Origin: Auanema rhodensis
Taxonomy: Eukaryota; Nematoda; Chromadorea; Rhabditida; Rhabditidae
DNA length: 64,000 nucleotides
Direction of reading: 5' to 3'
NCBI GenBank assembly: GCA_964057225.1
Contig: OZ059895.1
Location: 19,001,688 to 19,065,687 of the forward strand
Below, piece by piece: positions 49,558-63,425 of this stretch. The notes beneath the pieces are model-generated. The model was not told the DNA's origin and did not search any database. It worked only from the letters and a program-made list of their open reading frames with translations. A program made the translations under genes and the position numbers. Each line of letters opens with the position of its first letter. Positions within the stretch are counted from its first letter, which is position 1.

Positions 49558-49618
49558 CGTTGGTCCAGAGTGGATGAGAGTGGCGTGTGACCAGAGACGC
49601 AGAGAAAGCGAGAAACAT
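49558..49618 (+). promoter_or_regulatory. Upstream element shared with the 142-aa Polinton gene
   Basis: From TTGGTCCAGAGTGG through TGAGAGTG to CAGAGACGCAGAGA, matching 22548-22612 (minus strand) apart from a 7-bp gap and a few substitutions. It lies about 320 bp upstream of the protease start codon, in the same orientation relative to its gene as the other copy. Confidence 0.6.
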
Positions 49619-49939
49619 CGCATTATTCCATTAACTTGCTTAAATAGAAAAGAGACCTCTTTTTTCAGGAAAAAATCATTTTTATTTTCTCCCGCTGTCT
49701 GCTCCCAAATTGTTGGGTTCCTCTTATGGTGAAATTTTGTTTTTTGTTGTCATAAAATTCATGTTCTCTTACTTAATTTTTAGTATTACTCCATTTAGGA
49801 GCAATAATTCTATTAAGTTGCGGTGCAATCTAACTGTGCTAGTTTTTTTCCGGAAATGGACGCTTTTCCTTTGTGTTAGTTAGTTTGTAGAGTTTGTGTA
49901 AGCAATTAATTCTTTATTTTCCGATTCTCATCTTACAAA

Positions 49940-51211
49940 ATGTCTGGTACAGTCACGATAAAGATGCACGACAAAGAAGTTGAATTTGATTTAACTGACA
50001 ATAAGATCACCTTCATCTCCATCAAATCAGCCTGCCTTCTTCCCAATGAGGCGATTGTTTCTTTGTCATACGAACTCAATGGCCGCCGAAAATTTTGCCA
50101 GTAAGTCACATTTCTGATTTTAAAATATTTTATCTGATTTAATTTCTATTTCAATTAATTTAGGAGCCAAGTGGTCCCCGAACCGTGTTTTGTGCTTCCC
50201 GCTGGCTGGCCGACCATGCAGTTCAATGTTGAATCCGATCGAGTACCATCACGACCATCAACGCCTGCTGATCAATGTATTTTCTAAGTATTTTAACACC
50301 TTTTATTCATTTTTTTTTACATTTTAGGATTTATTTTAAACATTGTCAATTTATTTATCAATTTTAGGCGCTACACAACCGAAGAAGCAGAAAATTGATT
50401 TTGAACAGTTCCCTGTTGATGGGGATTTGGCCGCTTCTATTGGACAATATGCTCTGTTTTACAATGTGAAAAGCGACGACTACAAAAGATGCGCGATCCC
50501 GTTGAGCACGAAACTCGCAGCAACATTTCAACATGGCGAGAACAAAAAGATCAAAATAGGTGTGTTAGTAATGGGTTTATTTTAATTGGATATTTTTAGA
50601 TGATGAAATTGTAATTCGCTCGTGGTCGGATGAGAAGTTTAATGTAAAAACTCGTGTTGTGAGAATCATTGAAGAACTCGATGTGATCATCTTGAAATCG
50701 GACGAAAAAGATTTGTGTAATCAAAGTTTGCCTTTGAGTCCAGTTCCGCCTCAAAAAGGAATGGAATATCTGATGGTAATTTTTTATCAAATGAAATTTT
50801 TTCTAAATTACCCTTAAAAACACTTTTTTTAAGATGGGATATTCGATTCTTCACAACAAGACAAGCCATCTTTCACTGTCTACCGGAATCATCGCTAGTG
50901 ATGTGAAGCGAAGATTTCGATATACGGGATCGAGTGGCTCATTCAAAGGAGATAGTGGTGCCGGATGTTGGAACAAAAAGGGGCAATTAATAGGAATGCA
51001 AGTCGAGGTAGAAAAGATGGGGCACACAAAAGATGACAAAGGACGACCTGCATCTCCTACATGCAGAGGTCGTTGTTGTATCGTCGCAGTCTATGATGTT
51101 CTCGTGGCGATTCGGGTAATATTAATTGTTATTTTCACTCAAACAATTTTTGGATTTTAGGATTTGTTGCCACCGGCCGACTCTGATGATGAATATGAAT
51201 TGAACGAATGA
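49940..51211 (+). CDS. Trypsin-fold serine protease, 324 aa, probable Maverick cargo
   Basis: Exons 49940-50100, 50164-50276, 50368-50559, 50600-50775, 50834-51115 and 51161-51211 total 975 nt (324 aa plus stop), all GT-AG. The first 110 or so residues form an N-terminal region without a recognised domain (MSGTVTIKMHDKEVEF...), ending in a Ser/Pro linker. The rest looks like a chymotrypsin-fold domain: candidate catalytic His in AATFQHGE, Asp in EELDVIILKS, and Ser in GSFKGDSGAGCW. The active-site loop has Ala where trypsins usually have Gly (GDSGG). An acidic tail (ADSDDEYELNE) closes the protein. There is no signal peptide, so an intracellular role is likely. The exons are richer in G+C than those of the host genes. 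Position beside a Polinton integrase fragment and the shared upstream element suggest cargo of a nematode Maverick. Confidence 0.78.
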
Positions 51212-51356
51212 ATTTCTTGATCTTCTTTATCGGTTGTTTCTCGCTGCTCATAAAATTTCTTTTTGTCTAAAAATTATTTTCTTTTTGTATTAAAACATTT
51301 TTCTCGGGTCACAAAATATTCTTTTGGAGGAAGGAAGGCTTTTTGAAGAAAGAAGC

Positions 51357-52430
51357 CGAGGTTTTTCAAGTTTACTATATTTGGTTCCGTAATACTTGAT
51401 TTATTTCAGTTAATTATACGTTTTAGTGAAATTATACTAGAAAATACAATAGTCTAACATATCAGAAAATATTTAGTACTGTCAAGTACAATTCTAGGCT
51501 TAATCGTATGCACTGCCTATAGTTTCTTTCAAAAACATTATCATTAAAGAACTTTTTAAGCATAAAATTTATTAAACAAATTCACACAAGCGCGCTAAAT
51601 TAGAATAAAGGAGGAGTGGGTTAGGCATTTGTTAATAATTATTATGTTGATTCTATCATTAAATTATAATTAATTATCTTAATCTTTATATGTTTCAAAT
51701 TATTCAAATGTTTATTAATGATTTCCAGTTTAAAATAAATGAAAAACAATTATTCAGTTAACAATATTTATTATATAAAATTATTTTATATTTTTAAACA
51801 GTATAAAAAAGTATAAAACAATATAATAATTTTAAAAATATAATATAATTGATTAAAATCTGAATTAAAACATTTATTTTACATAATTTTCTTTCATTTC
51901 TCGTAATTTTCAAATCGTGTACAGCCGGTTTTTGTTTTTGAAATTTTCAAAATCTTACGTAAACGTGGTTTACGTGGTCTGTCCGTCAAAGGGTATATAA
52001 GCAAATTTTTTTCAGTTGACAATCATTTCTCCGACTGTCGCCGTCCGAATAGGTCGACAGCTTCTGAGCTCTTCAGACTGCAGTCCTGTGTCAGCTCTGA
52101 AGTACTCGCGGAAAAACAAAAGAATGAGCAAGGTAATTTATTATTTAACTTGAAGCTTTCATTTATAAGCTTATTCTCAGAAATTCCATAAGATCAACTG
52201 AAAAAATAACTTCTATATGATAGTTCTGCAGAAGGAAGACTGCAACAGCTGGCATTACGGTCAACAGCTCCTGCTCTTTTCAAACTTCGAAGTACTGGGG
52301 AAAAAACATGGTATGGAATTAAAAAAAACATGATATATTCGTAGTCTTGAAATTTACAGAACTCGGAACTACGGATATCCTGAACTATAAGCTTTCTGGA
52401 CAAAGGATCATATTTTTCGGACTTCTTGGG
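51357..52430 (+). repeat. Third (solo) copy of the promoter arm
   Basis: Starts at the same point as the right arm (gaggtttttcaagtttac, compare 28624) and follows it through palindrome, TATA box (51994-52000), leader and one cassette. It lacks the 206 bp corresponding to 28719-28924. It carries the segment of about 100 bp at 52310-52430 that the left arm has and the right arm has lost. It has no inverted partner of its own next to it. Confidence 0.92.
51955..52000 (+). promoter_or_regulatory. Promoter of the solo arm copy: palindrome and TATATAA
   Basis: The same ACGTAAAC-GTG-GTTTACGT dyad and TATATAA as in the two arms, pointing rightward into the minisatellite at 52430-53165. Confidence 0.65.
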
Positions 52431-53165
52431 TCCCTCCTGGAGTCTTTCGATTCTTACGCAGATCTTCTTCGACTCTTTGGTTGGGTTGTTCCTCGGCTCC
52501 TCCTCGGCTCTTCGGTTGTTCCTGGACCATTCGGTTCCTCCTGGACCATTCAGTTCCTCCTGGACCATTCGGTTCCTCCTGGACTCTTCGGTTTTTCCTC
52601 GATTGTCTCTGCGCTCTCCCTCGGCTCTTCCTCGATTGTTCCTCTGCTCTCCCTCGGCTTTTTGGTTACTCCTGGACTCAAATCTTCTTCGACTCTTCGG
52701 ATCTTCCTCTTGTTCCTCGTCTATCGTTTCTTCCTCTGCTTCTTCTTGGTTCTTCCTAGGCTCTTCGGCTCTTCGGCTCTTCCTCGATTGTTCCTCGGCT
52801 CTTCGGTTCTTCCTAGGCTCCTCGCCTCTTCGATTCTTCCTAGGCTCTTCGGTTCCTCCTGGACTCTTCGGTTCTTCCTCGGCTCTTCGGTTCTTACTCA
52901 GCTTCTCCTCAGTTCTTCGGTTCTTCATCGGTTTTTCGGTTCCACCTGGACTCTTCGGGTCTTCCTAGGCTTCTCGGTTCTTGCTAGGCTTCTCGGTTCT
53001 TGCTCGGTTGTTCCTCGGTTCCTTCTCAGATCTGCTTCTACTCTTCCGTTCTTTCTCTGCTTCTTCTCCGTTCTTCCTCGGCTCTTCGGTCCTTCTTCGG
53101 CTCCTCCTGGAATCTTCGGTTTCTTATCAGATTTTCTTTGGCTCTTCGATTCTAAAAATTTGTAT
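52430..53165 (+). repeat. Minisatellite of the solo copy, more diverged
   Basis: About 39 units related to ctcttcggttcctcctgga, with more sequence variation than the arrays in the two arms, which suggests an older copy. The 293-aa ORF (52347-53228) starts in the unique segment (MKFTELGTTDIL) and crosses the array. It is the only arm ORF with a non-repetitive start, but I still regard it as unproven. Confidence 0.88.
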
Positions 53166-53264
53166 TTTTCTTGTTCAGTCACAGAAATGTCTTGCCAAAA
53201 ATGTTTTATTCAATATAATCATAGCTAATAGGAAATTTACAACCAGTTTAAGTTTAAAGAATGT

Positions 53265-54639
<1,375 letters not shown>

Positions 54640-55050
54640 AGTAAAAGTGTACTATGAAGATAATATGAGTTAGAGGAACGACTTTCTCTTCTCTCATAAA
54701 GCTTCTCCAATCTTCTTCTTCCTATCATACCGATATTACAACGTCATCGCGTCGAATAGGAATCAGCTGTTCTTCCTGCGAATCATCTATCTCTGTCATA
54801 TGCAGCTATCTCGTGTTATTTTTTCATTTTGGTCAATATGCATACAGAATTTTGGATAAAGTATATACTTATTGTAAGAAAAGATTCAAGCTATTATTCT
54901 TTTATTTTTTTTTTCAAAAACTATTCGGTATAATTTATATATTTTATTGTAATAAAATAAAATGTTCAATCAATTATTTTTAAATTACATTGAACCATTA
55001 TGCTTTCCGTTTACAGATCCTTTGTGTTATTATTTTATATGTGGCATAGT
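54640..55050. other. Upstream region of the CCDC102-like gene
   Basis: The first 150 bp have a locally higher GC content and pyrimidine blocks (ttcttcttcc), a plausible promoter. The remainder is AT-rich. A (TA)n microsatellite lies just inside the gene, in its first intron, at about 54509-54535. Confidence 0.4.
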
Positions 55051-55055
55051 TAAAA

Positions 55056-55460
55056 TATATATACAGTCATGTGCGATGAAAGTCGGACACCCACTAGAAA
55101 CCCTTATATCTGACAAGACAAACTACAAAAATTCAGAAAAAATATATTTTGAGTGTTAAAAAACGAAAATGAATTCAGAAAAAATTAAAAAATTTTAAAA
55201 ATCATGTTTAAAAGTAATTTCTAAAGTCTCCGAAATTTTCATAAACTGCTTGAAGTCTTTTTCCATGAATTTCATAAGTTTCATCAAAACTTCGAACTTA
55301 ATCTTCTGATAGAATGTTAGGAGTACCCTAAACGTCAATTTTTCTTTTAAACGGGAGAATTTGGTTGTACGTCAACCAAGTTCTCTTCATAGATATTCAG
55401 TAAGATTCAGATGCTGAAGATTACTTGTTTGAAGCTATGCCATAGGAAAAACATAGTTAT
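55056..55460 (-). mobile_element. Decayed Tc1/mariner fragment
   Basis: tacagtcatgtgcgatgaaa followed by gtcggacaccc resembles the terminal repeat of Tc1-like elements. Upstream on the minus strand, broken frames resemble the end of a Tc1 transposase: a DLNPIEx(L)W-like stretch that here reads HLNLTEYL and then a stop in place of Trp, and further on a SM-RLQAVY-like end (MEKDFKQFMK). Only the 3' part and one TIR remain. Confidence 0.55.
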
Positions 55461-58400
55461 TGATCGAGTTTTGTGCTGAGAATGATTTTAAAATATTTTT
55501 AATGAATTAACATGTTCCTAATCGCAAATTTTGTTAAATCAAAAGAGATTATTCAAAATAGTCAAAAAACACTATTTTTCGTTATAAATTTAGAAAAAAA
55601 TATTAGTTTTAATAGTTTTAGTTATATTAACATATATTTTCACTGACTATATACTATATGAACTCGTAAAATTTTTGAAATTAAAAAAAATTTATAAAAT
55701 ATAATACATACATAAATATATGTATGTATTATATTATATGTAATAGTTAGTGAGTGTTTCATGTGTTTATATGTAATAACGAATGTATCAAAATCCAATA
55801 TGAAAAACGATACTTCAACTATTTCTTATCTTTATGTAATAAAATATTTTAGAGTTACGTGTGTATCTTTTATTGTAACATTTTTGAATAAAAACAACCT
55901 TGTACCTCTACAGTTACTCTAATTTCTTATTTCATATGTATGCACCTTCATCATGTTTAACTATCATAATTATACAATTCTAATTATACATCTGATTGTT
56001 TCATATAATTACCGTATCAAATAGTTTCCGATAATATTTATGTGATTTCCAATGGGATTTCAGGATTGGTACTGCAAGTCGGCATCTATTCATGTATTGT
56101 TCGCAATATATATATATTTTTGTATTTAACTATCTAGATATATATTTATATATTATATAAATTAAGATAAAATATTTCAATGTATGACTTGTAACTTATA
56201 ATTCTCCCCTACATTACAATTGCCATTTTACTGCAAAATGAATATGAAATACTAATTTTAGCCATATTACTGTAATAAGCTTATATAAGCTTTTTAAATA
56301 AAATTAAAAGAACAATAAGAATTTCAATATTTTGTTATTAGAAGAAAATCAGCATTCGAATGAAGAAATTAAATTAAATTTCTTAGATCGATTCTTAAAT
56401 CTTCTCGAACAAAAGATATTTCGAGTGAGCAGATGAAGTACGTATACGGTAATCAAAGAAATGGGACAAAAAAAATAAGAAAATAAGATGAGATTTAAAT
56501 AAATTTTCAATACAGTATCTTAATTTATAAAATAAATTATATGATTCAACAATTAATTCAATTTATTTTGTAATTATATCCACAGTCGAGACACATACAA
56601 ATCTTCAAATTGGTTGCTTATTAGGTAGCAGCTTTCCTCTTTAAGTAACTAACTAGCCAGACTAATACTACAAGTACTAACCATATTATAATTTTATAAA
56701 TATTACAAATAATTAAGTTAGTTATGTTTTAGCTGTTTTCAACATTAAAAAAATTAATCACATTACCTACAGTAACAAGAATTAGAAATCCTTTAATTTC
56801 TTTCATTAATTATGGATTTTTATAATTATGTCTTAACACATAGTATTTATAAAATATATTTTTTATAATAAAATAAAGAATACATAATCAATAATCAAAC
56901 TAGTGGTATATACATATACTATATATTCCTTTCTCGGTTTTCTTATTCAATTCCTAATTCAACCCCCCCATTGCGATGAATTATATTTTTCAAAGAAAAA
57001 TTTGAGCGGGAATTCAATTATAAAACGACCTTAAAAGGACATTAATTAGTAATATTTGATCGTACTCTTTTTATTTTCAGAATTCTTAACCTCTTCTCAT
57101 CAAAATTTATTGATATAGTTAATTTTTCATTTGATTTAATATAAAGACTTTTCAATAATAATTTTTTAATCATCCAATCAAGTACAGTATCATACTATAC
57201 TCATGTTCGCTCTTCTTGTTTTCAAACTTTTCAAGAACAAAATTGAGATATAGAGAGTGAAATAGATATAGAAAGATATCAACTTAACAAGAGATCTTAA
57301 CCAAGAATGAGAGATTAGCAAAGTATTAGATGGAGAACTATTATTTTTAAAATTATAAAACTCTATTTTCATTAAACGTATTCTTAAATTTGCATAAAAT
57401 ACTGAATGTCTCTTCTATTATGGTTATCGCCCATATTTTCTAGTTTGTCAGCATTTTTTATATAAATCAAGTTTGTTTTTTTTTCATTAAAATACAATTT
57501 TTACTTTTTTTTTAAATTTCTATTTTGGGAGAGAAATAAGACAAAATATAATGAGAAATATAATAAAAATTTAGAACAGCTGCATCAATAATATGAAAAG
57601 AGATTGTGTTCTTCTATTTATAAACAAATAGTATCCTATTGTTTCTTTAATCACAGACAATTTCCTTCAATCCGTTCGTACAGTTTTGTTGGGACAGTAA
57701 GCCTGTGTGTATGTGTGTAAAATGCCTGAGGGCAAATTTAGATCATTGACTTTATCTTATTCCCTTTACAGATACACATATACATACACATAGATATCAC
57801 TATACTCATCATGGTGCTGAAATATCTATTGCACTACTGAGCTATCAAGCTATTTATGGAAAATAATTGTGATTTGTATGCTTTAGTCCGCTAAATTTTG
57901 TTGATTTTTCCTCGCTGCAGCATCATAGGCTAATAGAACTATGAGATATATCATATGAACATTGTTCATTAGTTCTTACGGATTTTCCGTAGTATTAAAC
58001 ATAACCTTCAGCGTGCATCCATAGTTTTCATGTTTTTCTACAAACAATATATTAACTGTTTAATAGCTTTTCAGATGTTTAGACTTAAATAGCTTATAAC
58101 ATATATTTTATTGATTTTTTTCGAAATTTTCACTCCATTTCAACACACTTGTACAGTTTTGCGATTTGAGGTAAGCCTGCACTTAATCATCAGGCAATGA
58201 AGTAGAAACAACAGATTGAAAAATTCACATTTTCCTGTTAAAACCCAATTGAAGCGATAAATAATAAGAGTTCTTCTCATATTTCTTTCCAAATCAAGGA
58301 ATATCGTTCGAATCTTCTATGTTAGTTTCCTTCTTCTCTTTTCCGTTTCGTGATCGGCTGCGTGACTTGGAAGGCGTTTTGTGTGCACTTCTAGCTCACC

Positions 58401-58900
58401 ATCTTCTTTCAAAACTTGCTCTCTAATTCTCTTTACCTCTTATTCTATATTTCAAATTTTATCTCTATCTCTCTCATTCTCTCTCTCCAAGTATTCTTTC
58501 TCACTATCTTTCACTTTAATTTCACGTTTTCCTTTTTCTTTTCTTTCTCATTTTCTTTTTTCCTACTATTTTCAAGGCTCCAGATTAATCTATTACTATT
58601 TTTATATGCTATTTATACAATTTATGTAACTATTTATTTATATGTATATATAGTATACATATATACATATATTTCTATTATATCTGGTAATGCCTTCGTT
58701 CTTGGAAGTTACTTATGAGATAGCAAGTCTTTCATATATGTGATAACCTAATATCTTTCTTTATTATACATATCTTTATAAAACTATTAATATTTATTCT
58801 TTAAATGAATATTGAAAAAAATACTTTTCTTCTCTCTTTATTTATCCCTTTTGCAATATAATCCATTTTTGAAGCCCATTTACCAATGTAACTGAATGTA
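55461..58900. other. AT-rich non-coding region
   Basis: About 3.4 kb without a convincing coding segment. It contains short AT dinucleotide runs (56108-56150), a C-run (56966-56971), a TG-rich stretch at about 57709-57722 and a pyrimidine-rich, TC-repeat stretch (58380-58560) whose open frames only reflect the base bias. Introns, UTRs or regulatory DNA of genes outside the window are possible. Confidence 0.5.
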
Positions 58901-58901
58901 A

Positions 58902-59129
58902 ATGAGTTCAGTTCGCTCTGGAAATGACACAGAGATGTGGAGAATGGAAAACAAAAAGGAAGAGAATGATGAGGAAGAACTATCATCATCCTATTCACTA
59001 TGCGTCCTCGAAGACTACCATCCTTTAAGCGTTGAACGTCGTCGTCGTCCATTTGGGTCGTTAATCTCTTCTCTGCTATCTGTGAGCTCGTGTATCTTCA
59101 AACCATGGCGTAGTCTGATTGGTTGCTGA
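58902..59129 (+). CDS. Possible small protein or exon, 75 aa
   Basis: An ATG-initiated frame in a locally GC-richer island of an AT-rich region. It has an acidic first half (KKEENDEEEL) and a basic/aromatic second half (SVERRRRPFGS...FKPWRSLIGC). The balanced amino-acid content differs from the homopolymer-like ORFs around it. No family is recognised and there is no neighbouring exon evidence; an overlapping 83-aa frame on the other strand is equally long. Confidence 0.25.
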   Translation: MSSVRSGNDTEMWRMENKKEENDEEELSSSYSLCVLEDYHPLSVERRRRPFGSLISSLLSVSSCIFKPWRSLIGC

Positions 59130-59439
59130 AGACGCGCTTGTTCTCACTTTTGCATCATAGAGTGATCGTTTTCGATCTCTCTGTTTCTCTTTGCCACCTT
59201 CACCCACAGATACAGAGTTAATGGTCTTCTGACTCTATATTTGCATATTTAAGATCCATCAAAAGAATTATTTCAATTTCCGGAAAATACAATATTGATT
59301 AGTTAAGATATATGGTTTAGAATTGAAAAAAAAAACAGTTCTTAACGACATGAACAATGATAATGACGCCGCTGATGTTGCTTTGATTTGAATGATATGT
59401 GGTCAACGTGAATAAGTGTCATCGGTCGAGGGAAAAAGA

Positions 59440-59620
59440 AAAGTTAAGGAGATAGAGAGATAGGAAGGAAGAACGTGAGAAAGAAAGAGAGAGAAAGAGA
59501 GAGAAATGTAGACAGAGAGCTATAATACGAGAGAATGACCTTGTGAGAGCAAGAGGTGAAGAGAGTGAAAAATGAGGAACGGAGAAAGACGTGATTTGTC
59601 TCTATGAGAGAAGAGCATAA
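59440..59620. repeat. GA-rich low-complexity tract
   Basis: Imperfect (GA)n and GAAAGAGA repeats. The minus-strand ORF over it is Ser/Leu/Phe-rich because of this bias and is not called. Confidence 0.7.
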
Positions 59621-60939
59621 ATCGCTCACGATCATCTTAGGTCAAGCAGCCAGTTCAGACGGCTTTATGTTTACTTTCTAATTTGTTTTGAAGCGATAGC
59701 CCTCAGGGCTGAAAAACCTAGTAGGTATACCTATCACACTGATTTTCTTGAATAATCTCCTTGAAACAAGTAGAGTTTCTAGAGTTTTTTTAAAGGAAGA
59801 ATATATGAAAAATTATAAAAATAAATCTGTCTCTTTCCATATTATAATTTTGAAAACAAACATAAAAATAAATATGTTTAACTTCTTATTTTTAATAAAT
59901 ATTATATATTATATGTTCAAATTAGTTTTAAATTATATTTAATGTACATAGTATATGATATTTTTTAAAAATATCATATATTTTAATTATAATATAATAT
60001 TTTATTTTTACTATAATTGATGAATTTTCCCCCTATTTTATATTTATTTTACGATTATTTCAATACTTTAATTTGAATAAAGTAAAGATGAGAGAAGCTC
60101 AATGTAATCACATTTAACCATTTTGAATTGCTCTAACCACCTTCACTTGTGACTATTACAGTTCTATTTCTCTGACTCTTTATTTCATGTTCTCCTTCAT
60201 TCTGGAGATTAAAATGAAAAACCTGTTGAGTGGGGAAAAGTTTGAATTTTTCTTTTGTACTTCCTGTCTCATAATAAGCTGAATTGATGATTCGTGTGAG
60301 GACACAATTCATCCATAGATGCATAGACAAATCAAGGCACATCATCAACATGATCATCTTCTTTGATGACATTTTCATCGACGGTGGTATTTCTGAATTC
60401 TCTATAACATCAACCATATCCGCCTATCTCAGCCCCCATTGGTTTTCTATTCATTTTCAAATGTTTCAAGATTTCAATTGAAACTATAAATTTGAATTGG
60501 ATTGAGAAGAAATTTAGCCGATTTGAGGAAGGCTATGAAGAAATGCACAATACTTCCCGCTTCTCTTGCTTGTAACTTTGACGGAAATGTTAAAGGAATT
60601 GCAAAATTCATCAAGTTTATTAGAAGAATATCAGAATGATCCAAATTTAATATTTGTTATCCTCACACGAAATAATTCCATTGAAAATCCAGGCTAACAG
60701 GAAAAGAGAAGGTTGATAGCAAAGAAATAGAGAGACAGTGGGAGAGAAAGAGAATAAGAGCTCAGCTCAAAGAGAAAGGAAAATTGAGAGTTTGGAGATA
60801 GAAAAACGAATTTTTACAAGAAGACGGTCCCCTAACCTCCATATGTATTCCGTCTTCGAAAATGATATATTTCGCTAGCTGTCAATCAATCTACCTCTTT
60901 CACTTTATCCTTCCTCTCTCTCTTCCTTTCTACAGCACG

Positions 60940-61008
60940 TTCATGTCGTCGTCGTCATCATTATCATCATCTTCGTCGTCGTCGTCGTCGTCTTGGTTTT
61001 CGTCGTTT
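60940..61008. repeat. TCG/TCA trinucleotide microsatellite
   Basis: Runs of gtcgtcgtc, atcatcatc and then (gtc)n, in a frame that would encode poly-Ser. No surrounding gene structure supports translation. Confidence 0.7.
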
Positions 61009-63377
61009 CAACATATATTCTTCCTTCCAATCTACTGTCATGTTCTCTTCCTCTCTCCAATTTTAAACCATTTATCTGCCTACTACCTCATTTCCTCTTT
61101 ATCTTTTTCATTTTCGAATCCTTATTACTCGTCTCATTAATTCTTATTTCGGTATGTTTCATCGTTCTCTAATCTTATGATCTTACCGTCTTTCGCATTA
61201 GTTTTCCTCAATTTTTCAATACAAGGAAGCTATAATTACCTCTTTTCTCATTATGCTATACATATTCGTTTATACAATCGCAATACTACTCTTCATAACT
61301 TGTCGTCATTATCGAAATTCTTTTTATTTTTTATTTGAATTTTTAAATTTTTGTTCACAAACAAAAATATCAATATTAAGATTTGAAGATGTTTTTCATT
61401 TAATACCTACCCCTCATCTATCTCATCTGATCCTTTTGCAATACATTCAATGAACTGCTTGCAAATTTCATCTGTAAAACGATTAGAGTTATATGGTATA
61501 ATAAAGCAAAAAAGGTTTTACAATATCTACTTTTGTGGCCAACCTTACGACGACCTGTCTGTCGATAAATTTTTACAAAATTAGCTTAATCCCTTAATCT
61601 ACTACTCCTAAAACCTTCAACAAATCCTTTGATGTGCGCCATTTTCTTCCATATTCTGAGTCATTTTTATCTAATTACAATATTGTAAACGATCAAGAGT
61701 TAAATGTATATTTCTATTTTTCAAGTTTCATACAAAAACTGGATGAAAACTGAACGAAATGACCAAATAACAATCTATTTCAACACCCCCCCCCCTCCCC
61801 AATTTATTCCCTGTCATCATCGTTCGACTAACTTTTACTTATCCCTTCAGTCTTCAATTTATTCCAACCTTGTTTTAACAAACTCAAATTTAACTTATGC
61901 AAATATAAAAAAAATAATTATATCGTGTAATTAGTCCCGAATGGAATATACTTCAAACCGTTATTGCATTTTATTAGCAACTACATCAAAAAATATTAGT
62001 TTTTTTTTTGTCTTAAAAAACAGCTGTCATATTCAATTGAATGATAAATGACTGTACTTTTTCGTCTCACTCTTTCGTCGATCCCTCATTTGCTCAAACT
62101 TTTCAACGAGAAAATAGACTTGATAAGAAGACCGTATAGACAAAAAACTAATAAGATCTAAGTTTGCTGATCTTTATCAATAACCATGTAGTTATAAATT
62201 AAAAGCAAATGATTACATCAAGTCAACGGGGTGCCAATTACCATATGCTATATGCGGGAACTCAGTGCCGACAACTGCAAATGGACACTTCATGCTGTGC
62301 ACACATATCTGTTTTTCTCCGACAGTCCGGAAATTCTTTTGTGATAACATCTCTTACAGTCATAGCTTATAAAAAGGGCAACATTGAATAAGATTAAATC
62401 CATTATTAGAATATCTTAAACTAAACATATAGTTTATATAATATTAAAAAGATAAACTAAAAATGTTTGGATGTAACAAGAACAAGAAGATACAGAAAGA
62501 TAGATAGATCTTTTATTGCTCTAATTCACATATAACACTCAGAGCTATCTGATTCATTCTTCAGTCAGTTAATCTTCCATTCAAATGTGTTAAAATTCAT
62601 TTTTCTTTTTCACATTCCTATAGACTAGTTTGTCAAAAATACATACATAACTACAGTATACCATTTGTTATTAAGTAAATGAAATTTAAGCCACTAATTC
62701 TAATTCAAGTTCAACTGTTAGTCCCATCAATTGAGTTCTCATTTTCTAATATTTCAAGCTACTTTTCTGAGGAAAAAAAATTTAGTCCAAAATATGAATC
62801 ACATCCGAAAATTTTCGACGAAATGTCCTTAAACAAGGTTTTAAACTCATCAACAGCATTATCGTTTTAGAGTTATTTGCCCGTTTATCTGGTAAAAAGC
62901 AATTTCAACAACTCATCTACCGTAATCTCGTCTTCATGTCCTCCACCAAACATAAGAATATTTCACTAACTAGCCAATTCTGTTTCTTTTATTCTCTCTT
63001 TCTAGTTAACTCTCTTTCACAATTTTTCTAAATATTTTCTCTTCTCTCTCCCTCTCTCTGTTTATTACTATTTCTCTATATCTCGTTCTTTGTAATTTCT
63101 AATTTAGCATGCAAATACTGATGCTAGCCTTCAACTAACTGCTAACTGTAAGAGAGGCTAAACAAGGAAAGACCTCAACCTATCTTTTCTCTCTATCTTC
63201 CTCTCAATCTCTTTTTAACTACTGAAGAACATTCACATTTCTAGAAGTAAATTGGTTGGAAAGTCATTGAATTTCAGATTTTTCAATTTTTACGTTCATA
63301 TGAATTCGTTTAGCAACATAATGAGCAGAATTTTGTAAAAGAAAAAGACAAGAGAGAAATGAAATAGTATATGTTGA

Positions 63378-63378
63378 A

Positions 63379-63409
<31 letters not shown>

Positions 63410-63425
63410 TGAAGAGAAAGAGAGA
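63378..63425. repeat. (GA)n microsatellite
   Basis: About twelve uninterrupted GA dinucleotides followed by GA-rich sequence. Confidence 0.85.

Noticed and set aside
58381-58718. Ser/Phe/Leu-rich ORFs considered as membrane proteins
   Set aside because: Hydrophobicity comes from a TC-rich tract; the overlapping frames are alike and no start context or exon structure is seen.
59948-59980. AT hairpin considered as a microRNA precursor
   Set aside because: The stem is only about 13 bp and nearly pure AT, too short and too low in complexity for a pre-miRNA.
60862-61140. ORF with poly-Ser run
   Set aside because: Reflects a TCG/TCA microsatellite in a T-rich region; no supporting exon.
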